Shown here piece by piece: positions 24,700-35,700 of a stretch of DNA of 64,000 bases (position 1 is its first letter; each line of letters starts with the position of its first letter). The notes beneath the pieces were generated by a model. The model had not been told where the DNA came from and searched no databases. It was given only the letters and a program-made list of their open reading frames with translations. The DNA is from Panax quinquefolius. Its lineage: Eukaryota; Streptophyta; Magnoliopsida; Apiales; Araliaceae. The stretch is from positions 6,514,237-6,578,236 of the forward strand of contig CM035168.1 of assembly GCA_020205615.1 (NCBI GenBank), read 5' to 3'. The position numbers and the translations under genes were made by a program.

Positions 24700-25020
24700 C
24701 GACATCCTTAGGTTCACCCATCAAAATGATTGCCCCCGTATTTAGATCTTTCACCTGAAAGGCAGAGGATGAGAATTTAATAGAAACATGTATGGTTAGT
24801 AGTGCAAAATTGATAATTCAAAATTAAGTTCTTTTTCATGGAAGGGACACAAAGGACATTTTGTAAAGTAAAGGTGCGAGAGGAAGTAGCTATGGTGGTA
24901 GAACCAGTATGAGTGATATGAAAGGCAGATCCTTCGTCGATCATGACATCATCAGAACCTTGATACAGACTATGAAGAGAGAGATTGCTCAAGTCAGACG
25001 TAACGTGGTGAGATGCTCCA
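24700..25020 (-). pseudogene. Copia protease, distal part
   Basis: The fragment reads HGASHHVTSDLSNLSLHS, then a glycine-rich block (DEGSAFHITHTGS) and LCVPSMKKNLI, the usual order of the copia retropepsin region. The catalytic Asp motif DSGA is split: its first part (WLLDSG) is at about 26304-26325, on the other side of the inserted solo LTR. Confidence 0.75.
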
Positions 25021-26308
25021 TGTTGATCGATTTCACAATCAATTATATGTGCAAGTGTACACAGTCAGCAAGTAATAAAGTGATGAAATAAAGTGTCGAT
25101 CCCACAGAGAATTCCAATCAATAAATTCCAACTACTAGCACTATATCAATTCAATTTTATTTAAACAACCGTAAAGTATGATTTTTCGAAATAAGAAAAC
25201 TAAATTAATTAATTAAAAAATAGATTACTCTAAAATTAAATCAACTAAATAAATACTAAGACTTGACGAATGAATTCAGATAAATAAGGTTAAGACTCCA
25301 ATATCCCCAATTATGAATTATAAACCAATTATCCAATTAACCCAATTATTATGCCTACTGAATTGTTAACAGGAATTCTAAGTGTCAAAAGCCCTTTCCC
25401 AAGTGATCAGTTAACTTTTATTCAATTCAATTAATCTTACGATATTCTTATGCAAAATAATTAAATTAAACCCATTAAGTTCCAATTCCCAATTTGTTAC
25501 ATGCAGTGAACAGATATTCCTATTCAATTCACGACCCTAGTTATTCGTCTCATGCAAATAATCAAGCATACATGTTATCATGTCCAATTCTAACCCTAGA
25601 TCTCCTCTCTCAAATCCTTCTAGAGTAATAAGGTAATTACTGGCCAAATAATTAATCAATAAGCACAAGACATAATAAACAATTCACCTTGACATAAAAT
25701 AATTGGAATAATTTAAATAATTAATTCATAGACATAAAAGGTTCCATTGGTAGTCTTAATAAAAGAATTAGTTCATAATAAAAATTAAAACCAACAATCT
25801 CATGAAAATTATCCTTAAGGAATTACACAATTTGAAAATAAGGAGAAGAAGAAACTTTAAAAAGAAAATCTCCCAAGCTTCAATCTTCAATCTCAAGTGA
25901 TTCCTTAATTAGCCTCCAATTATGGTTGATGATAATCCCCCCTTTAATTCCAACTATTTGGCCTTTATATACTCCTATTCTTCTTGCATTACTCCTAAAC
26001 CAAGTCAACATCTAAGCACCCTCCAACTCCAAGTCAAACTATTGGTCCACATGTGCACCTCGACCACCAAATTCAGACTTGAGCCTTTTGTACCATTTAA
26101 TCTTTGGAGTAAGCGCCCAAATACCACTTTCTTTAAATTAATTACGAAATTGCCCTTTAACAGCTCAAATCCCCAATTTGTCCCTGCATCTCCTTAATCT
26201 GCAAAATAATAAATAAACACAGTAAAATACTTCTAAAAGACTCGAGAATACAACAATTTAAGCCCACGTATATTCAATTCATAGGTATATTATCCAATCA
26301 TCACTCCA
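25016..26308. repeat. Target-site duplication CTCCA around a solo LTR
   Basis: CTCCA (TGGAG on the sense strand of copia) lies at 25016-25020 and at 26304-26308, directly outside TGTTGATC...AATCATCA. Confidence 0.9.
25021..26303 (-). mobile_element. Solo LTR of a Tat/Athila-type Ty3 element in copia protease
   Basis: 1283 bases, sense start TGATGATTGGATAATATACC and end TCGATCAACA. Near its end in sense orientation is CTCTGTGGGATCGACAC, the same kind of tail as at 5210-5287 and 31790-31867. There is a TATA-like TATATAAAGGCC in sense (about 25967-25976). A perfect TSD with no second LTR makes it a solo LTR. It disrupts the protease exactly at the catalytic DSG triplet. Confidence 0.85.
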
Positions 26309-26309
26309 C

Positions 26310-27316
26310 TATCCAGCAACCAAGTAGGAGTAGTGGTGTTGCCGAGGACGACATGATTGGCTAGTGGTTTCCAGAGTGTGCGGGGGTGATATCCTTGACA
26401 ACCATGAGAACGAGGTGTCGGGGATTGTTGGTTGGTGAAAAGTTAAAACATCGGGCATCGTTTGGCAGTGTGGCCTTGAATGCGGCATGCTTAACAACGA
26501 CCCAAATAAGGTTTAGGGTGGTGTTGATCATGAGGAGAGAGCGCAGTGGTAGGGCCAGATTGTTGCTAATATTTGATGGCTGGTGGACGCCAATTTGGAT
26601 AATTTTGGAAGGTTGTGGGATTTGCCGTTGCTGGTAGGAAAGATGGATGAGTAGTCTGAAAAGATGCTTCTTTGTTGAGAAGTTTATCATGGAGCTCAAC
26701 AAAAGAAATTGACGTGTCACGAGCATTAATTGCATCAATGACAGATTTGTACTCATCACTAAGTCCTTCAAGAATCCGATCAATAAGATCCTCATCATCA
26801 ACTGGCTTCCCTAGAAGAGCAAGTTCATCGGCACGAGTCTTTATCGCCTGTATATATTCACTAATTGAGTGTGAGCCCTTGGTGCACCTCTTTAATTGTT
26901 CCTTCAGTTGTTTAATATGACCACGAGATGGTTTGGCGTAGGTATTAGCTAAGGTTTTCCATGCTTCAAGGGAAGTGGTGGTGCGGGCAATAAGCGGTTG
27001 CAATGAAATAGAGATAATACCAAGGAGAACACTAAAGATGAGACGATCTTGACACTTCCAGGTTGTGTATGCCGGATTTGGGGAAACACCATTAACAGTG
27101 ATGGTGGGTGGTGATGGAGGTGGAGTTCCATCAATGAAGTGATGAAGATCATAATTAACCTTCAAGAAGAGATTGGATTTGAAGGCTCCATGTGAGATAA
27201 TTGGTGGATAACAATTTAGTGGTATTAGAGAGATTAATTGTAAGGAGGGGATGTTGAGGATCCTGCGAGTTGTGGATATGATCGTTGGTGAAAGAGGAGG
27301 TCGTATCGAAAGCCAT
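26310..27316 (-). pseudogene. Copia gag
   Basis: The start codon is ATG at 27314-27316 (MAFDTTSSF), close behind the primer site. The gag reads into WSLQIQSLLEG, then a small insertion shifts frame near 27165. It continues with YDLHHFIDG, the conserved LEAWKTLANTYAKPSR region, ISEYIQAIKTRADELAL and the LIDRILEGLSDEYKSV block. A CCHC zinc knuckle follows near 26480-26510 (C..C, GH, C) but has a stop codon in the second position after its first Cys. The protease begins near 26325. Confidence 0.85.
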
Positions 27317-27376
27317 TGAGAAGATGAGTAGAGTAGTTATAGGTGGTTGTCAAAAAAAATACGCCCAGGAAGATTA

Positions 27377-27390
27377 GGCTTTTAATACCA
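27377..27390 (-). promoter_or_regulatory. Primer-binding site of the copia element
   Basis: Sense TGGTATTAAAAGCC directly follows the 5' LTR. It is a two-change version of the tRNA-iMet-complementary TGGTATCAGAGCC used by copia elements. Confidence 0.75.
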
Positions 27391-27453
27391 TTTAAAAAAT
27401 AAAGAGAGAGCAATATTGATAAACAATGGCTTAACTTTTCCATTGATTACGAA

Positions 27454-27499
<46 letters not shown>

Positions 27500-27701
27500 C
27501 CATGTAAAAAATAAGATTGAGTGTTGCCCAAGTACCTAAATAGGCAACAATCCTAGAATTATGGGATTACAATTAATTACAAGGATTCTAATTACAAGAA
27601 TTATGAGATTATAATTAATTACAAAGATACGAATTGCAAGAATTATGGTATTACAACTAAGTATAAGGAGATTACAATCTGTTGTATTTAATTCTCTAAT
27701 A
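27391..27701 (-). repeat. 5' LTR of the copia element
   Basis: It matches the 3' LTR (19535-19828) over its length, with a (TA)n tract at 27458-27494. Next to that tract a second copy of the LTR-end/PBS junction (AATACCATGTAAAAAATAAG, about 27498-27517) has been inserted, which accounts for the slightly greater length. Confidence 0.88.
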
Positions 27702-27706
27702 AAAAC

Positions 27707-28900
27707 AGAGAAAATCGAATTATCGAATTGAATCAAAATTTTTTAATTAAACTATTTTGATTTTTTTCTAATTTCAGTTATATTCGATTTAATGCTCAGT
27801 ATTCGATTTCAGTTTAAAAAAACAGATAATTCGGATACCCGAATAACCGAAGTTTAATACTTAAAAAAATAATAATTTTATAATATTAACTAATATCTAT
27901 GACTATATCAATATGTTACATCATTTTTCCCTAGCTCGCTCCCAGATCTCAATTCCTCAGCCTCTTGCCTCTCTAGTCTCGACTGTTGATTGTCTATCTC
28001 ACATCCTTTCTGGCCTCCGCCTCTCTCCATCTCAATCTTGGCCTTCCGCCTCTCGGCTCTCACTGTCTGTCTCGCCATCTCACCTTTTGCAGTTTCGTGC
28101 CTCGGCCGACGGCCTCTCTCCCTAGTCCCTGTAACTCGGTGACTGTTCTTCAACTTTGATGGCTCAACCTCATTACTGAGTTCCGACTCCAGGAAAATTT
28201 TCATTCACTATCAAGATTCAAGTGCATGACTGCATGTTATTTTGATTAGTAGTTTAGACTATGTTCTTCTTTGTACTCTTTTTTTTCTCTCTTAAAATTG
28301 ACTCATAAGTCATAGGGATAGTGTAAGGAGAGAGAGGGAGATCAGAGGGAGAGGGAGAAAGAATTAGGAATTTGGTATTGAAGTTTCACAACTTTCAAGT
28401 GTGTTTAAGTTTAATTTTGTACATATATCTTCCAATTTTCTTAACAACCAAACAGATTTCTTTTTTCTAACTCTCTATTTCAGTGTTTTGGGGATTAAGT
28501 TTATGGCATTGGTTTATGTTTGGTTGAGGAGATAGTGTTGAAGAAAAGAATTTGAAATTATTGGGCTTGATGCTTGCAATTTAACAGTACATTGCATTTG
28601 ATTTTACTGATAGATTTTATATTAAAAAAATTTGGGGACTTTTGAATTTTTATTCTTTAACTATCATCATAATTATCAAGTGTAGTTTTATAACTAATGA
28701 AATATATAATTTCAATTATAATGTTAATATTAAGTTTGTGGAATGTTTACAAAATTGTATCTTTCTACTTCACAATTTCTCGTAGTTTTAGTTTATTTAT
28801 TGCTTAAGAACTTGGAAATTTGTAATTTTTGATTCAACATGACAACACAATTTAGTCTAGTTTATTTGATTTCCAGTTGTTCAGTTTCATGATTACGAAG
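27707..28900. other. Decayed non-coding DNA with a CT-rich island
   Basis: 27715-27870 is a low-complexity repeat built from TTCGGTTATTC / GAATAACCGAA type words, a pattern seen in old DNA transposons. 27915-28140 is unusually GC- and CT-rich for this window (strings such as CTCGGCCGACGGCCTCTC) and may be a 5' untranslated or gene-derived fragment. No frame or motif supports a protein. 28320-28370 is GA-rich. No gene is called. Confidence 0.4.
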
Positions 28901-28983
28901 AGTAAATTCCTTTGCAATTTCCTTGTCCCCTCTTATTATAACAATTCTGAGCAGCTGAAGAGACTAGATAGTTATATAAATGT

Positions 28984-30800
28984 TGTAGTGCATTAAGTCA
29001 TTAACTATATATCAGTTTATTTTGGGACTCCTAACTTTATATTTTGAGCATTTTCAAGAGAATCAAATTGACCTTGAATTTAAATCCTCTTATGATCATT
29101 TTAAGTCTACCTTGGGTCCATCCGAAGTGCCTTCTAGAAACACTAAATGTGATTTAACAAATGAACCAAAGGTTGTGGACAATGATAATCTTCTATGTTT
29201 AGATACTAAGATCATATCTCCCATTTCAGATAATGCATGTGTTAATCCAGGTAGTACCTAAAAATCTTGGTATAACAGTTATTTAAAATGATGAAAATAT
29301 TTTAATGCCCCTTGGTAACGAATATGGATGACAAGTTTCGATAGATTTTATGAAGTTCGAATTTTTCAAAAGGAGCTATCATTTTTCTTTGTCATTCCCT
29401 GACTCAATTTTAAAAGAATCAGTAAGGTATGCTCACAATTGTTCTTCTACTGTAAATTCTAACTATTTTCAATTACCCAGACCTCTTAAAAATCATACGA
29501 AATCTACTCTAGGTTGTCTGTTTGTATCACTGATCATTTACAGTCGCATAGTTTTTAGGATGCATAAAATTTGTAGTTATGTACATTTGATTTCCTTCTC
29601 ACTACATTTTATTGTAGAACAAATGTCCCACCATACAAGATACAATTCTTTCACATCTTTATTTTCTTTTCTTCATTTTCTTCATTTCTATACATTGAGG
29701 ACAATGCATGATTTAGGTATGGGGGAGTTTTGCATTTCTATTATTAAATTTTTTTCTCTCTCTTTCTTTTTAGGAAATTAATTCTTTTTTTGAATTTTTT
29801 TTTGGAAAAAATGAAATTTTTTGTTTGAATTTTTATGGATTGAATTTATTTTAATAAGTGTCAGTGGAGTTAAAATTCATGAGTAAGATTGAAAGATTTA
29901 GACTTTAGAATATTTGATAAGGTACAAAATTTTAGTTTGAAATACCATTCTGAGTAAAATAAAGTTCCTATGCATTTTTACACTTCACGTTCACATTAAC
30001 TCTTAGTTGAGGGGTATAAACCATGATTCGAGCAATTTCTAGAAAAGAAAAGAAGAAAATTAGAAAATCAGTTGAAAAAAGAAATAAATAATTGCTTCAA
30101 TGTCCATTGAACGAAATAACTGGGTATCCAAGCCTTAGGAAACATCGATATTCACGCTGAAAAGTGTGATGGATAAAAGTAATTTTACTAGTCTAATTGT
30201 GTGGCCTTTGTTACACGAGTTAGTAAACCCTTAAGGGTGTCTCTACACCTAGTTCCCTTAAGCCAATTGATTTGAGAGTCATTGGTCCAACGCTCACTAC
30301 ATGAGTAACTTTGAAAAACCTAAGAAAATGAGACATTGCTCAAGTCAAAAGAAAAAATGGAAAAAGAAAAGAAAAAGAGAAATGAGTTTGCTTGATTTTC
30401 ATGTTAAAAATCCTTACTAAGAGTTATATCATATACAAATGCATGCATCACCTAAAATTGATTTAATGAAGGATGGTGTCTAAAATGAAGATTGAGTATT
30501 TTTGATAAGGTGAAAGTGTGATTTTTAATTTAATCTTTTTATGTATAATGTCCATGGATATTTAGAAGTTTATTTCAAATTCATGATTTGTTAAACCCAA
30601 AAATATTTTTTGAATTTTGTGAGTATATTCACTGCAACCCCTCACGAGACACAACTCGTCCACTTGGGGTAACCTTGGGGTTTAAAGGCTTGTTGCACAT
30701 GCTAAGTGCAATCGTGTTTCCTACAAAAATGGGGTAGTATAGTTTTTTTGTTTTATTTTCTTTGTATTTTACTCGAGGAAGAGCAAAAGATAGGTATGAG
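28984..30800 (+). mobile_element. 3' internal part of a Tat/Athila-type Ty3 retrotransposon (decayed)
   Basis: A frame at 29022-29261 (YFEHFQENQIDLEFK...) and one at 29350-29781 show no known domain. Around 29697-29728 a GAGGACAATGCATGATTTAG stretch then TATGGGGGAG occurs, and near 30774-30796 a second ACTCGAGGAAGAGC stretch with TATGAGGGTA. Both have the GAGGAC/GTGTGGGGG look of the segment preceding the 3' LTR in Tat/Athila elements. Between them is AG-rich sequence with a 'GAAAAGAAAAAGAGAAATGAG' style tract. No pol is left. Confidence 0.5.
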
Positions 30801-31867
30801 GGTATTTCATATACATATTTTTAATACATTTTAATATTTCCATATTTATTATTTTATATGTTTATTTTATTTAACTAATACATTTTATTTTATTTTGTCA
30901 GAAATAACATTTATTTTTTCTGGGAGAGCAAATAAAGGATTTATATCCAACCTTTAAAGATGAAAAATGACTCTTGGAGGATTACCGTATAGAGATGAAA
31001 GTTAAGAAGGAAAGAAGAGGAAAAAAGGGAATAAAATTGTCCAAGTTCAACGAACCTAAATTAGGGCACAAACTTATTTTTCCTATAAATAGACCTTTGT
31101 TTTAGAGAGAAATGACACCACTTGTTATTTTCTTTTCCTTAGTTTTTCGCTGGTGTAGAAGGGAGATATATTTAGAGCTTTTGTCTTTTCTCTTATTCCA
31201 ATCATGTGTACGTGGTACTACTGTCACGGAGTATTTGCAACTTTCATTTATTGATATAATAGAAATTCTTTTTTTAATTATTGTTCTTATTTCATGCAAC
31301 TAGTAGTACTATCATTATTTGTTTTTGTTTTTAATTTCATGGCTAGCTAAATTTCTTATACCTAGGATGATGATGAATTAGGTATTTCATAATAATATTT
31401 TTTTCTCGTTCCAAAATTAATGCCTAATTATTTTCGCCTTCATATTTTCCTCCGCATAAATTGCATATGATTCTTTTATTGATTGCGAGATTTTGATAAG
31501 TTATAGTTAATCTGTAAATTTTTCATAATTTATACTTGCCCATATTAATTATATGAATCACTATTTTTAAAGGGAAGGGAAAATAATTTGGAAATTAATT
31601 TAAAAAATAAGAAATTATTTATTATGTTAATATTTGGTAGATTCTGATTCCTAGCTAGGTATCTTTTCTTATTAATAGTTTTCATTATTAATTAATAGCT
31701 TGCATAATTTAGTTAATAAATTTTCTCCACCATTTTTATTTTTAATTTGCCTAAAATATTAATTAGGGATATATTAAATAATTGATCTAGTCTCAGTGGT
31801 TCGACTTGCACTTGCCAAATCTACAATAGACGTTGTGCACTTGGAGTACATAATTTTTAACACATCA
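30801..31867 (+). mobile_element. LTR of a Tat/Athila-type Ty3 element
   Basis: It begins after the polypurine-like tract near 30796 and ends TTTTTAACACATCA at 31867. Positions 31480-31867 repeat 4893-5287. A promoter TATA box (CCTATAAATAG, about 31083-31093) precedes a leader. The start is uncertain because the expected TG is not clear (TTTCATATAC). No TSD could be confirmed. Confidence 0.55.
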
Positions 31868-32005
31868 CTACTGATATCTTGTATATTTTGTCCATCATTG
31901 GGTTTTGTCCCATGATGGACTTGATGTTCTTGATCTGGGGTATGCCCCTTGACCTTTGTACACCTCTCTTTTTTAATACAATCTTAAATTTAGCAAAAAA
32001 AAAAA
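31868..32005 (+). mobile_element. 3' end of a LINE, 5'-truncated
   Basis: A GGGTTTTGTCCC / GGGGTATGCCCC motif pair, then TTGTACACCTC, TTTTTTAATACAATC and an 11-base A run (31995-32005), is the usual layout of plant L1-type LINE 3' untranslated regions. Only about 140 bases remain, consistent with 5' truncation at insertion. No flanking duplication could be confirmed. Confidence 0.6.
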
Positions 32006-32905
32006 CTTAAGTTCTAAACCTGTCTAGGAAGTCGACAACTTTTTTAAAGAACATATCCGCTTTATTTTGTTTTTCACGTGTTGTTGTCGTAAGATCTATA
32101 ATGCTCTTACTAAATATTTGTTGAGTTTCATAGTTTAAAGGTGATGTAAGTCTTTCGTTTTTATTTATTTTATCAATTAAACTTATAAAATATATATAAG
32201 TACTCAACAAATGCCCCTATTAAATATTTAATATGTTAAATGCATTAATTTATCGTATTAAAGAAGTCCACTTTTATTTTAGTGCGAGTAATAAATTAAA
32301 ATTAAAAATCATGTAATTGTTTAGCTCCCCACTGCTGCCCTATTGTCAAATCGTTTCAGTATCCGACTTGGTAAAAGATTTTGTTTCTTAAATCTACTTT
32401 TGTAGGCATGTCTCTTGATCTTCTTTTGGGGTTGTTTCCTTCTGGTCTTGAGATATTTGCCTTTATGAAGAAGCCTAAACATGCTGAGGAAGTGGACATC
32501 TTTCTAAAGTACATGTCGAGAAAGTAGACAACTTTTTAAGGAACATTTATCTCTTATATTAAATGTGTTGCCTACCGCGAGAGTACCTCGCAAGGTAAAA
32601 CTAACCTTGACAAAATAGAGCATGTAGGGTTTATACTATATTTTCTCAATAAGTTTATGTCTTTGATAAGTAGTAGATTGTATGTTCATGGCCATACATA
32701 TTGTACTGAGCTAAGAAACATCATATAGACTTAATAGATGTTAGTAGATGCAACTATAGATGCTTTTAATGGATTGGTGGCATCAGTCTTGTTGGACTTG
32801 CCATGTAGTCTTTAAGCACATCTTACTGCTATTGGCCTCATATATAATTCTCCTTTTTTAAGATAAAGAATTTTAGTAAAATGTTCTATTTTTTCTCATC
32901 ATTTT
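32006..32905. other. Non-coding stretch, no recognised feature
   Basis: AT-rich sequence with a weak internal repetition (AAGTCGACAACTTTTTTAAAG near 32026 and AAGTAGACAACTTTTTAAGG near 32522). No supported frame or element end. Confidence 0.4.
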
Positions 32906-34431
32906 TGTGACGCCTCTAAATTCGAGCCTACATAACTCTATTTGAGTCATCAAAATACAAATAACATACATAAAGTATTTTATTTATAATTATCACAATG
33001 TTGTGTATAGTAGTATTGCATCACACACTCTAAGTTCTTATTACAATTATTATCACACTATTTTATAATATAGTGAGTACTACTACATTCCCCTGTTCTC
33101 CCCTCTAGCCCCAGCTACACTCTCATTTCTTGAAATGATTTATGAAACAAAAGGCTGAGCTCAAATACCAATATATATCATGACTAGGATAACGAATAAT
33201 AAGTTATCATTAGCATTCAACAGTGATAAATCAGAGATTTAGAAAATGGTAAACAACATAAGTTTTTAACAAACAAGTGCAGCGTAATGAGCAATTCGTT
33301 AGAAGAGTCAAATAGACCATAATATCTAATATCTTCTCCAATATAAAAATTCATCATCAAGATTTCATCAACTATAATAGATATCAATAGTTATGATTAT
33401 GTCAATCAACAGTTCCTCTTTGCACTCAAGCCAAAAAGAACTTTCACCACATGTCCTTGCCACACAGGATAAAGACACTCAAAAATCATAGTCTTTGCAC
33501 GTACCCAGGCCAAAAATATTTAACTGTAACACCAATGGTCATGCTCATACTAATCAATAGTTCCTCGATTTTTGCACCCATGCCAAAGAGAAATTTCACC
33601 ACGTGCTCTTGCCCCATGTGTGAGACCCCAGATTTTACGAATAAAGATTTAAATTTCTCGAAATATTTTTTTTAATATTATGGTGTGGATTTGATATAAT
33701 GTTATAGTTGTGGGTAGTAATTATAAATTTTGCAAAGTATGCAAGTTGTTATAAAATATTCGTTTGGTCAGGGAATATTCTTTTTGTCGAAAATATTCAT
33801 ACGACGACACAATCATTGGTGAACCCACAACGGAAGTATTGTCGTAGTAATAAAACGATAGAATTATTTTTATGAAAATAACAACGGAAGTTTTACCGTT
33901 AAAACTGTTGAACTACTCGGTAGTAAAAGTACAGTAACACATGTGGTTGCATAGTAGCACACGGTATTGATTATTGATGCTTACGTGAGAAGTCACTCAG
34001 TTATACTCAATTATTTCTACAGTAATTGATGCATCATATCTCTCATATTATTGATTCAGTTATTGTCACAATATTATCTGCACAATATGTTATATTATTA
34101 AATCAATAATTGAGACGACAAAGTTGTTCATATTATTAAATTGCAATATTTACAATATCTAGAAATTCTGTCAATGAGAGATTTGGTCACCTAATTCATG
34201 GCGCCAATAGGAGAAATCCTTATTGAAAGCCCCTCTTTCACTGAACGACACGGTTGTTAAATATTGTGAGTTATAATATTAATGATGAATAAGTTCGTGT
34301 TGATTAAAAATGAAATTGATAGTTCTATTGTGTTGGGATTATTTGTGTTAGTAGAAATCGATATTTATTTCGATAATAATTGATGTCTGGAGGTTATATT
34401 GTTCAATCGGGTATTCAGGGCACTTTTCGTG

Positions 34432-34587
34432 TCAGAGTACTATTCATGAGTTACTATTCATGGGTTACTATTCATGAGTTACTATTCATGAATTACTATT
34501 TACGAGTTACTACTCATGAGTTACTATTCATGAGTTACTATTCATGAGTTATTATTCACGAGTTACTATTCACGGGATACTATTCAC
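34432..34587 (+). repeat. 14-bp minisatellite in LTR D
   Basis: About eleven imperfect copies of GTTACTATTCATGA in tandem. A shorter block of the same unit occurs in copy E (about 23036-23125), so the repeat is a family feature of variable length. Confidence 0.85.
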
Positions 34588-34671
34588 CCGAACAAAATAT
34601 ATTTCTTTTCGGTCCAAGTCATTTTTGGGTACAATATTATTCCATGAGGAGATGTGCTAATTTTTCAGACC

Positions 34672-34880
34672 GTTGGTTGAAATTATAATAGTAAATCAAT
34701 ATGGATCGTTGGTTTAAAGTTTAATAGTGAATCAGTATGGACCGTTGGTTTAAAGTTTAATAGTGAATCAGTATGGACTGTTGGTTTAAAGTTTAATAGT
34801 GAATTAGTATGGACCGTTGGTTTAAAGTTTTAATAGTAAATCAATATGGACCGTCCGTTTAAAAGTAAATCAATCTAGAC
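34672..34880 (+). repeat. 36-bp minisatellite in LTR D
   Basis: Five to six copies of a unit containing TATGGACCGTTGGTTTAAAG and TTTAATAGTGAATCA precede the TATA box by about 40 bases. In copy A only two such units remain (about 1970-2030). Confidence 0.8.
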
Positions 34881-34915
34881 CGTTCATGAATTAGTTACTA
34901 TTCAGTCCATTCTCC

Positions 34916-34923
34916 TATAAATA
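34916..34923 (+). promoter_or_regulatory. TATA box in LTR D
   Basis: CTCCTATAAATAGAAGCTC is followed by a GA-rich leader (AGAGAGAGAAATT). It matches the TATA context of copies A, B and C. Confidence 0.65.
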
Positions 34924-35139
34924 GAAGCTCATTCCTTCATTATTTCTTATGAATTCACCTGAAACTCTAGAGAGAGAAATTATAGAGAGAGAGCTAAGCT
35001 ATAGAGAAAAATCTATAGAGAGAAAGAAGAAGTGAAGTCTCGCTACCTCACTTTTCCAATATCCAGCTTTCTTCTAGGTAGGGGTATTATTCTTTCGTAT
35101 TCATGAAGAGAATTACTTTCTTTTCAATACTCGTAAGAG

Positions 35140-35700
35140 TTGTTATTCCATTCTTTGTTATTATGTTGGAATAACCTGTTTATGAAAAGTACTGCATACA
35201 TGGTGAAATTCTTCTATTATTCCATTCTTCATTATTATGTTGGAATAACCTATCGGTGCGAATTTCGCCTGACCTAGTTCCGTTCTTTATTATTACATTG
35301 GAATAACTTTTGTTTTATCTTGAAATCTTGCATACACGGTGAAATTCTCATTGTTATTCCATTCTTTATTATTCGTTTAATATCCTGTTTGTATGTTCTG
35401 CCTTAACTCAGTTCCATTATTTATTATTCCGTATTTATTATTACGTAGGAATATCTTGTCTGTCGCGTTCTGTGGGGACTGGTTCCATTATTTATTATTT
35501 CAGTATTTATTATTACAGCCGGAATATCACATGCAAATGCGTTTATCTTGGGACTGGTTCCATTATTTATTATTCATTGGGAATAACTCATCGTATGCGG
35601 TCTCTATCGTATGCATGGTGAATCCTTCATTATTCCATTCTTTATTATTACATTGGAATAACTCGCATACATATGTATTACCACATGCATGGTGAATGAT
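35140..35700 (+). repeat. Array of TTATTCCA/TGGAATAA stem-loops in LTR D
   Basis: About eight copies at 64-75 base spacing of TTATTCCATTCTTTATTATT, a short link, then GGAATAAC. Some arms are changed together (for example GGTTCCATTATTTATTATT with a decayed partner), others remain exact palindromes. Confidence 0.75.

Larger units (their letters stand above)
19535..27701 (-). mobile_element. Full-length defective Ty1/copia retrotransposon
   Basis: The element is 8.2 kb including two later insertions (21.8-23.7 kb and 25021-26303) and runs on the minus strand in the copia order: 5' LTR, tRNA-Met-type primer site, gag, protease, integrase, RT, RNase H, polypurine tract, 3' LTR. The two LTRs are about 0.3 kb and differ at more than ten positions over the compared ~165 bases, so the insertion is not recent. 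Every domain carries stops or frameshifts; both insertions came after the copia insertion. Confidence 0.9.
19530..27706. repeat. Target-site duplication AAAAC of the copia element
   Basis: AAAAC lies at 19530-19534 and at 27702-27706, just outside the outer ends of the two LTRs (TGTAGAAAATAAAG at left, TTCTCTAATA at right). Confidence 0.9.
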
